From Anaerolineales bacterium (lineage in GTDB: Bacteria; Chloroflexota; Anaerolineae; JAAEKA01), in assembly GCA_020634615.1 (NCBI GenBank), contig JACKBI010000001.1:806001-870000 (forward strand): a stretch of 64,000 nucleotides of DNA, written 5' to 3'. Positions 57,623 through 64,000 of the stretch are shown piece by piece. Under the pieces are notes generated by a model. That model ran no database searches. It was not told where the DNA came from and was given only the letters and a program-made list of their open reading frames with translations. The translations under genes and the position numbers were made by a program. Positions within the stretch are counted from its first letter, which is position 1, and each line of letters starts with the position of its first letter.

Positions 57623-60600
57623 TCAATGCTGCACGGCCGCCATCTTGCGAAGCAGACTTGGTCGCAACGCTGGCTCGGTCGTGTGGTCAAGGATGAACTG
57701 GATCAGCTCGTTCGTCCGGCGGCGCGACTGCTGAGCATCGTCTCTGCGGCCCTGGGCAGCTTGCAGGTCAGCCAGCTCGACCAGCATTAACCACGTCGGA
57801 TGACGTGCGCCGGCAGAATCGGCGATCTCGATGCCTGCTGTCAGGGCTGAAATCGCTTCTAGTTCCTCTCCCATTGCCCGCAGCACCCTGGACCGTAGCC
57901 AGTACGCTTCCGGCAGATAATAGCTCACCCCGATTCTTGCAAGCCACGCAAGCAAGGCATCGACATTGGCAGTTGCCTGAACAAAGTCACCCTGCGCCAT
58001 CGCCAGCTCGCTTTGCAGAAACGCGTTGGTTATCTCGAAGACGATCAACGTTTGCGACCCGCGGTACCTGGCAGACTCGTTCCCGACCGTTACCGCTTCA
58101 TCCAGTCGCCCCATATCCAACAAGTTGCGGGCAAGATTTGCGATCGTCATGGAACGGAATGGGAGAAAATGCAAGGCCTTCTCATCGGCCACCTGTGCGA
58201 CGGCAAGCGCGCCCTGATTGTCGCCAACGGCAGCCAGAAGCTGCGACTGCCAGACGCGACAGAGGGCATAGGCAGGATGGCCGACCGCATCGCCGAGAGC
58301 CAGGCCCTGACTGGAGATCCGCCAGGCCGCGTCGAAGTCCCCTGTTACCAGGTAGACCATCGGGACAAACACCCGACTGTTGACCTGCCCCCAACGGTTG
58401 TCGATCTGCTCCGAAATCTGAAGCGACTCGTGCGCGAGATCAATTGCTTCATCGAATTTGGCGGTCAAAACCCGGTCCAATGTCGTATTGGCCCGGTTTT
58501 CAGCCAGCATCGGCAGGTTGCCTAAATCGCGCCACAGGCCCTCGGCATCAGCCAGCGTTTGGCGCGCCTCGGCCAAGCGCCCCGATCCCATATAGACAAG
58601 CCCCATGTCCTGAGCTGCGTGCGCCTGAAGTTCGCGCAGTCCCAGTTTGCGCGCCAGCGCCACCGCCCGCTCTCCGGCTGGTATGCCCTGCGCTGCCGTC
58701 CCGGTATACAGGTTCAGAAGCAGTGTGTTCCACAGGGCATGCGCTTCGGTAGCTTCATCGCCCAACGTGCGGGCAAGTTGGATCGCCTCATCCAGCAGAT
58801 GTGCGCCTGCGACCGTGTCCTGCGCCAGCGAAGGAACGATGGTCGCAGTGGCGCGCGCCAGCAACGCAGCCAGTGCCATAGCTTGATCGCCCAGGCTCAA
58901 TGCCACATCCTGCATCGCCTGGTAGGTTGCCTGCGCCGCCCGGTAGTCGTTTCGCAGCTCCAGGCACCGTCCTCGGCGCAGGTAGAGGTGCTGTAACTGC
59001 GCAGGTCGGGAATCGTTGGCGGTCGATGCGAGTTCCAGCGCGTGGCTGTAATGGGTCAGGGCTTCGGCAATCGCATATAGACCGAAAGCTGTATCACCGG
59101 CCAGCGTGAAGTAATGCAGCGCGCGCGGGTCGCCGGCGCGGTGAAAGTGGTGCGCCAGCACCGGATAGAACTCCTCCAGCCGCTCGCCAAAGAGAGTTTC
59201 GATAGCCTCACCCACGCGTCGATGGAACTCGCGCCGCCGGCGCAGCAGGATCGTGTTGTAGGCTGCCTCTTGCGTCATCGAGTGGCGGAAAACATACTCC
59301 ATTTCGGGCTGGCGGGCCGCCTCCAGAATTAGCTCGGCACGCTGCAAGACCAGCACCTGCTGATCCAACTGCTCGGCAGCTTCGGCCACCAGTGCCAGCA
59401 CCCGATGAAAGAATCGGCGGCCGATCACTGCTGCCAGTTGCAGCGTCTGGCGGACCTCCTCCTCGAGGCGGTCGATGCGCGCCGTCAGCAACGACTGGAG
59501 GCTATCTGGCACGGCCAACTGGTCAAGATCCATAGCGTCGGCAACCTGCCAGCCACCGTCGTCAGTCCGCACCAGCACCTTGTTGTCCACCAGGCTGCGC
59601 ACCATCTCTTCGACAAAGAAGGGATTGCCATCTGCTTTGTCCACGATGACCTTGCGCAACGCTTCAGGGAGCGTCGCCGCGGCAGAATCGGCGCGTCCCA
59701 GAGTTTGCCCCAGCAAGCTCTGCACGAGGGCATCACTTTGCGAGGCATCCAGCGGCTGCAAAGCGATCTCGCTGTAGCGATGGGCCAGACTTGTCTCGCA
59801 GAAGGCCTTGACCTGCCAGCCGGGCGCGTGACGATCAGGCCGGAACACGCACAGAAAGAGCAGCGGCAGGGTCTCGGTCAATGGCAACAAGTGCAGCAGC
59901 AGATCGACCGAAGCCGCGTCGGCCCAGTGTAGATCGTCGAACACGCAAATCGCCGGTCCCTCTTGCCCCCAGGTTTGCCAGATGTGGCGTACGGCCTGGT
60001 ACAATTCGCCCCTGAACGTCTCGCCGTCAGCAAGCAATGGCCCGGCTTGGCCGGACGAGAGCGCCAGCAGCCGGCCTAAGACTGCCCGCGCGCCAGACTG
60101 CTGGTCAGGCGGCAACCTGTCCACTATGCGCTCAAGCGAGCGCTGATTTTCTCCGACTCCTTCCTGTCCGGCTCCGCCACTGAGACAGCGGAGCTGCTGC
60201 TGAAACTGGACATAGGGATTGCTGGTGTCATAGGAAATGCCCTGGCTTTCGCACCAGCGCGGCCACGGATTCTGCGGGACATCGGGGATTGCCTGGCCAG
60301 CCTCCCACATTGCCTTCACTTCGGCTACCAGCCGGCTCTTTCCCAGTCCAGCCTCGCCGATCAGGGTTATCACCTGGCCCCGGCCCGCTCGCAGATCAGC
60401 CACAGCCTGTGTCAGCAAGCCGATCTCGCGCTGCCGCCCCACAACGGGCGCGCTCAGACCGTCGAAGCCGCGCAGCCGGCCCGGCTGGAGCTTGCTGCCC
60501 AGCACACGCCAGGCGCGTACCGGCTCCAATCGTCCCTTGACCTCAATGCCACCCAGCGCCTCCATTTCGAACAGCGGAGCTACCAGCCGGTAAGTTTCCT

Positions 60601-61357
60601 CGGCAACCTGGACGGTGCCAGGCAGGGCGGTTTGCTCCATGCGCGCGGCCAGATTGATGGCATCACCCATGGCGGTGTATTCCATGCGCAGATCGGAACC
60701 GACGGCGCCTACGACCACCAGCCCGGTGTTGATGCCAATACGGGGCACGACAGGTGTTCCGTGCTGCGCGCCAAAGCTTTGAAAGCCTTTAAGGATGTCA
60801 AGACCTGCCAGCACTGCCCGCTGCGGGTCATCTTCGTGCGCGAGCGGCGCCCCAAAAAAGGCGAGAATGCCGTCGCCCATCAAGCGCGCCACCGTCCCCT
60901 CGTAATCGTAGACGGGCCGAATCATCTGCTCGAACGCGGCGTTGATCAGTTCAGTCCAAACTTCGGGATCCAAATGTTGCGCCGCTTCCGTGCTGCCTTT
61001 GATGTCGCAAAAAAGCATGGTCACGATGCGACGTTCACCCTCCATGGCGCCGCTGCGGCGCGATTGCTCCAGCTTCGCGAGCAGATCTGACGGGATGAAT
61101 TGGTGAAGCGCAGGGAATGGCGCCTGAGGAGACGGGGGACGAGACCGGAGATCGGACACTCCGGTCTGTGATGCAACAAGGCGCTGGGTTGGCGGGATGG
61201 CGAACGCGTTAATGGGGCGGCCGCACTGGTCGCAGAAGAGCGCGGCTTCTGGCAGCGGCGTGTTGCAGAACGGACAGTCGGGCAGCAGCCAGAAACCGCA
61301 GCGCTTGCAAAAGCGAGCAGAGTCGCGGTTATCAGTCTGGCAGTTGGAACAGGTCAC
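57623..61357 (-). CDS. Zinc-ribbon, class III adenylate cyclase, AAA and TPR fusion protein
   Basis: A 1244-residue cytoplasmic protein. Two Cys4 zinc ribbons (about 1-48) precede a class III nucleotide cyclase domain (about 105-285) with metal Asp in FCDIKGST and GDGILAFF. An AAA/STAND-like ATPase (about 300-700) has the P-loop GEAGLGKSRL and the DDLHW Walker B, and a TPR array fills about 760-1240. These proteins are signalling regulators; cyclase activity depends on partner residues in a dimer. It is preceded by a short gap to polysaccharide deacetylase. No membrane helix is seen. Confidence 0.9.
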   Translation of the reverse strand: MTCSNCQTDNRDSARFCKRCGFWLLPDCPFCNTPLPEAALFCDQCGRPINAFAIPPTQRLVASQTGVSDLRSRPPSPQAPFPALHQFIPSDLLAKLEQSRRSGAMEGERRIVTMLFCDIKGSTEAAQHLDPEVWTELINAAFEQMIRPVYDYEGTVARLMGDGILAFFGAPLAHEDDPQRAVLAGLDILKGFQSFGAQHGTPVVPRIGINTGLVVVGAVGSDLRMEYTAMGDAINLAARMEQTALPGTVQVAEETYRLVAPLFEMEALGGIEVKGRLEPVRAWRVLGSKLQPGRLRGFDGLSAPVVGRQREIGLLTQAVADLRAGRGQVITLIGEAGLGKSRLVAEVKAMWEAGQAIPDVPQNPWPRWCESQGISYDTSNPYVQFQQQLRCLSGGAGQEGVGENQRSLERIVDRLPPDQQSGARAVLGRLLALSSGQAGPLLADGETFRGELYQAVRHIWQTWGQEGPAICVFDDLHWADAASVDLLLHLLPLTETLPLLFLCVFRPDRHAPGWQVKAFCETSLAHRYSEIALQPLDASQSDALVQSLLGQTLGRADSAAATLPEALRKVIVDKADGNPFFVEEMVRSLVDNKVLVRTDDGGWQVADAMDLDQLAVPDSLQSLLTARIDRLEEEVRQTLQLAAVIGRRFFHRVLALVAEAAEQLDQQVLVLQRAELILEAARQPEMEYVFRHSMTQEAAYNTILLRRRREFHRRVGEAIETLFGERLEEFYPVLAHHFHRAGDPRALHYFTLAGDTAFGLYAIAEALTHYSHALELASTANDSRPAQLQHLYLRRGRCLELRNDYRAAQATYQAMQDVALSLGDQAMALAALLARATATIVPSLAQDTVAGAHLLDEAIQLARTLGDEATEAHALWNTLLLNLYTGTAAQGIPAGERAVALARKLGLRELQAHAAQDMGLVYMGSGRLAEARQTLADAEGLWRDLGNLPMLAENRANTTLDRVLTAKFDEAIDLAHESLQISEQIDNRWGQVNSRVFVPMVYLVTGDFDAAWRISSQGLALGDAVGHPAYALCRVWQSQLLAAVGDNQGALAVAQVADEKALHFLPFRSMTIANLARNLLDMGRLDEAVTVGNESARYRGSQTLIVFEITNAFLQSELAMAQGDFVQATANVDALLAWLARIGVSYYLPEAYWLRSRVLRAMGEELEAISALTAGIEIADSAGARHPTWLMLVELADLQAAQGRRDDAQQSRRRTNELIQFILDHTTEPALRPSLLRKMAAVQH

Positions 61358-61440
61358 ATCAAATACCCGACCTCACTTTCAAGGTGCTCTCAAAGTTCCA
61401 GCAACTCCCCCTGTCTTGTATTAACCCGAATTGAGCTCGG

Positions 61441-62355
61441 TCAGTTGTTCTCCTGCGCTGCCAGTATTTCTCCTGCCGTGACCAGCTTGTAGCCATCGGC
61501 CTGGAAGGCCTCGATGACCCGCGGCAGGGCGTCAACGATGATCTGGCGGTCGGTGTGGGTGTAATAGAGCGCGCCGGGCGCCTTGTTACCGTAGACATTG
61601 TCGAAGATCGTCTGTGCGGTTGCGCCATCGCGCCATTCGTCCGCGCCGTAGGTCCAGATGATGGTCGTATAGCCCAGATCGTAAGCCGTTTGCAGGCTGA
61701 CAGTGCTACGCGAGCCGAAGGGCGGCCGAAAGTAAGGCTTGGTGGTCTGGCCGGTGACTTCCTTGACGATGGCCTCGGTGTCATTCAATTCTTTGGTCAC
61801 TTCTTCGGCAGTCATCTCGCTGAAGTTGAAGTGAGTCCATGAGTGGTTGCCCAGTTCGTGGCCGCGGTTGGCGATTTCCTTGGCAGCATCAGGATATTGC
61901 TCCACCCATTCGCCCTGCATAAAGAAGGTCGTGCGCACGCCGTACTGATCCAGAATGTCCAGGATCTGATAGAGCGTCGCTGGGTCGCCCTGCACGTCAA
62001 AGCTGATATTGACTTGCGGGTCGCCGTCGGGCGTCGTTGGGTTGCCGATGTAGACGATGTCAGGGCTGGCCGGCGGGCGTCCCGTGGCCGGCTCAGGTGT
62101 CGGCGTTGGCGTATCGGTCGGGACTGGTGTCACAGTCGGTGTATCGGTCGGGACAGGCGTTGCCGTCGGCGTGTCGGTCGGCGCCGGGGTCGGCGTGTCG
62201 GTGGGCGCTGCGGTTGGCGTGCTGGTAGGTTCCGGGACGGCAGTCGGTTCGGCCGCCTGCCCGCCGCACGCTGCCAGTGAAACCACCAGCCCCATCAGTG
62301 CCAGTACCTGTGCTCCCCTGGCAAGAAGTTTCCGATTGTCTGTTTGCTTGCTCAT
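61441..62355 (-). CDS. Lipoprotein polysaccharide deacetylase with altered metal motif
   Basis: A 304-residue exported lipoprotein. The signal peptide ends in lipobox LAAC, then a Pro/Thr repeat linker (about 35-90, TPT-rich) leads to a NodB domain. Motif 1, usually TFDDG, is SFDVQG (D120 then V121), so the second metal Asp is missing. Motif 2 HELGNHSWTH and motif 3 RPPFGS are intact. Such enzymes remove N-acetyl groups from glycans; the altered Asp suggests low or different activity. The start overlaps the prs stop (ATGA). Confidence 0.88.
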   Translation of the reverse strand: MSKQTDNRKLLARGAQVLALMGLVVSLAACGGQAAEPTAVPEPTSTPTAAPTDTPTPAPTDTPTATPVPTDTPTVTPVPTDTPTPTPEPATGRPPASPDIVYIGNPTTPDGDPQVNISFDVQGDPATLYQILDILDQYGVRTTFFMQGEWVEQYPDAAKEIANRGHELGNHSWTHFNFSEMTAEEVTKELNDTEAIVKEVTGQTTKPYFRPPFGSRSTVSLQTAYDLGYTTIIWTYGADEWRDGATAQTIFDNVYGNKAPGALYYTHTDRQIIVDALPRVIEAFQADGYKLVTAGEILAAQENN

Positions 62356-63452
62356 TCGTTGAAAAGAACTCCTACTGAACGTCCTTCGTGGATGCGGCGA
62401 ATCACGTCGCCCAGCAACGGTGCGACGCTGATGACATGCAACCGGTCGCCGATGCGGTTGCGCTTCTTCTCTGAGATGGACACCGTATCAGTCACAACCA
62501 ACTGGCTGATATCGCTTTTGCTGATCCGCTTGGCCGCCGGCCTGGAAAGAATGGGATGGGTAGCGGCCGCAATCAGCTTCTCTGCCCCGGCCTGACGCAG
62601 GAAACGCGCCGCGTCGGTCAACGTGCCGGCCGTGTCGATCTCGTCATCGGTGATGATCACATCCATGCCCTTGACGTTGCCGATGACATTGTACATGGTC
62701 GTCTTGTCGCCATCTTTGGACCGCCGCTTTTCGATGATCGCCAGGGGCAGTCCCAGCCGCTCCGCCAGATCGCGCGAGCGGCGCACGCTGCCGATGTCGG
62801 GAGATGCCACCACCGTCTTCTCCCGGTCGAATCGCTGCGCAGCAAAATAGTCAAAAAACAGATGCCGGGCCGGCAGTTCATCGGTCGGGATGCTGAAGAA
62901 TCCTTGAAGCTGGCCGGCATGCAGGTCGATGGTGAGGAAGCGGTCGGCGCCGGCAGTTGCGACCATGTCCGCCACCAGCCGAGCGGTGATCGGCACCCGC
63001 GGTTGGTCCTTCTTGTCGGTACGCCCATAGCCGTAATAGGGCACCACCGCGGTGATGCGGCCCGCCGAGTCGCGTCGCAACGTGTCGATGAAAATCAGCA
63101 GCTCCATCAGATTGTCGTTAGTGGGCGGCGAGGTGGGCTGGATCAGAAAGACATCCTTGCCGCGCACACTCTCATGCAATCGAACAAAGGTGTTGGTGTT
63201 GGCGAAGCGGAACACGTCGGCGCCACCCAACGGCACGCCCAGATACCTGGCAATATTCTGCGCCAGTTTCGGGTGCGCCGTACCGCTGTAGATCGCCAGG
63301 TCGCCATACAGTTTGTACACCGTGGACACCGGCTCAAGTGCCGGCTCACGCACCGCATGGCGGGAACCGTTCTCATTGATGATTCCCGAAGTTTCCGGCT
63401 CTGTCACGACCGTGCTAACCGGCTCGCTGGCCGCGGTTTGTCGCTTGGCCAT
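62352..63452 (-). CDS. prs: Ribose-phosphate pyrophosphokinase
   Basis: A 366-residue PRPP synthetase with a normal catalytic core and an N-terminal extension of about 40 residues. Motifs: YYGYGRTDKKDQPRVPITARLVADM, DLHAGQLQGFF, and the PRPP loop TDDEIDTAGTL near residue 260. It makes PRPP from ATP and ribose 5-phosphate. ATG 63452 was chosen because GAAGGGAAA lies just upstream; a longer start adds Cys-rich residues not typical of the family. It overlaps the deacetylase gene and lies 13 bases after meaB. Confidence 0.95.
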   Translation of the reverse strand: MAKRQTAASEPVSTVVTEPETSGIINENGSRHAVREPALEPVSTVYKLYGDLAIYSGTAHPKLAQNIARYLGVPLGGADVFRFANTNTFVRLHESVRGKDVFLIQPTSPPTNDNLMELLIFIDTLRRDSAGRITAVVPYYGYGRTDKKDQPRVPITARLVADMVATAGADRFLTIDLHAGQLQGFFSIPTDELPARHLFFDYFAAQRFDREKTVVASPDIGSVRRSRDLAERLGLPLAIIEKRRSKDGDKTTMYNVIGNVKGMDVIITDDEIDTAGTLTDAARFLRQAGAEKLIAAATHPILSRPAAKRISKSDISQLVVTDTVSISEKKRNRIGDRLHVISVAPLLGDVIRRIHEGRSVGVLFNE

Positions 63453-63465
63453 TGATAGTTTCCCT

Positions 63466-64000
63466 TCATTGCGCTGACAGGACAGCCGGCAACAACTGGT
63501 CGGCTGCACTGTACGGATCCAACTCGCGGTTGGCCACCTCAGCTACTAACTGGTGGAGGTGATCGCCGGAAACCCGACTGTTAAGCCGTCGCAATACGCT
63601 GGCCTGCAAAATGTGAATGAGGCTGGTATGTGCCCGATCTTCTTCCCGCTGTTGCATTTCACCGCTTTCAAGAAGATAGGTCCGGTGTGCTTCCACCGCC
63701 TCCAGCAGTTCATCAACTCCGGTGTCGCGCAGGGCAACTGTCTTGATAATGGGCGTGGTCCAGCCGGCAGGCTCAACCGCCGCGACGCCATCCACCGCCA
63801 TCGTGCGCCCGTGATGATTGGCATAGCGCATGCCCATGCCCAGCATCATGTGCAGCGCAGTCATGGTCTTGTCTGCGCCTTCCCGATCCGCCTTGTTGAC
63901 CACAAGGATGTCAGCGATCTCCAGCACACCAGCCTTGATGGCCTGGACCTCGTCGCCCAAGCCAGGCGCTTCAACGACCACGGTGGTGTGCGTCGTGCTG
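63466..64000 (-). CDS. meaB: MeaB/ArgK-type GTPase, C-terminal part (partial)
   Basis: The reading frame enters from beyond the window and ends at 63466. The visible 178 residues include the G4 motif VVNKADREGADK, a WTTPIIKTVAL strand and the C-terminal helical part with LHQLVAEVANRELDPYSAADQLL. MeaB GTPases protect or load B12-dependent methylmalonyl-CoA mutase. The G1 and G2 motifs lie outside. It is followed after 13 bases by prs, so the two may be cotranscribed. Confidence 0.85.
   Translation of the reverse strand, partial: STTHTTVVVEAPGLGDEVQAIKAGVLEIADILVVNKADREGADKTMTALHMMLGMGMRYANHHGRTMAVDGVAAVEPAGWTTPIIKTVALRDTGVDELLEAVEAHRTYLLESGEMQQREEDRAHTSLIHILQASVLRRLNSRVSGDHLHQLVAEVANRELDPYSAADQLLPAVLSAQ

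Noticed and set aside
1..64000. CRISPR arrays, rRNA, tRNA and transposases
   Set aside because: No regularly spaced repeats, RNA gene features or transposase motifs were seen on either strand by reading.

Overview
The window is a gene-dense, GC-rich bacterial chromosome segment. Gene content points to a Chloroflexota bacterium of the Anaerolineae/Caldilineae type: coenzyme F420 biosynthesis, MenA, a tungsten aldehyde oxidoreductase with its radical-SAM maturase, SpoIIE/GAF partner switching, multi-module secreted proteins and several DinB-fold proteins. This placement is inferred from gene families, not from a marker comparison. No rRNA, tRNA, CRISPR array, transposase or prophage gene was seen.

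Layout. 1-4040: the tail of an aldehyde:ferredoxin oxidoreductase, a MntA/HepT-type toxin-antitoxin pair, a PfkB-family kinase, and on the minus strand a radical-SAM maturase with two MoaD-like proteins. 4394-12343: YfhO-like and O-antigen-ligase-like membrane proteins, then a complete partner-switching set (two STAS antagonists, a kinase, a four-GAF SpoIIE phosphatase). 12417-14930: a lipoprotein, an Amidase_6-like secreted protein and a NarL/LuxR regulator. 15253-18869: rpsO, pnp, lepB. 18995-21891: asnB with a PqqD-like protein, and tag. 22075-31598: M23 peptidase, flavin reductase, CrtC/AttH-like protein, VOC protein, a solute-binding/NBR1-Ig fusion, mscL, SDR, EVE, menA, sufE and DinB genes. 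31738-38040: a 4Fe-4S protein, an unusual leucyl-tRNA synthetase behind a leucine-codon leader peptide and tandem terminators, NfeD and an EamA transporter. 38110-43218 (minus): a repetitive secreted protein, a sugar-phosphate transferase and an RNase II-type enzyme. 43332-47113: a small four-gene run, then dnaA with a putative oriC just downstream. 47442-56916: a long plus-strand run ending in an F420 biosynthesis group (cofD, an unknown gene, cofC fused to an F420/FMN-binding oxidoreductase domain). 56913-64000 (minus): DinB, a giant cyclase/AAA/TPR regulator, polysaccharide deacetylase, prs and the end of meaB.

The strongest observation is at 33156-35305. The LeuRS is 595 residues long, lacks the CP1 editing domain at a clean junction and has an altered HIGH motif. 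It is preceded by a good promoter, a 24-codon leader peptide with four consecutive leucine codons, and two U-tailed hairpins. This looks like classical transcription attenuation controlling an editing-deficient LeuRS or LeuRS paralogue. Other notable items are the CofC-oxidoreductase fusion, an enolase-superfamily protein missing a metal ligand, a MoaD pair in which only one member has the C-terminal Gly-Gly, an intrinsic-terminator-like hairpin in the rpsO leader, promoters that place the -10 element about 7-14 bases from the start codon, and two copies of a dispersed inverted repeat.
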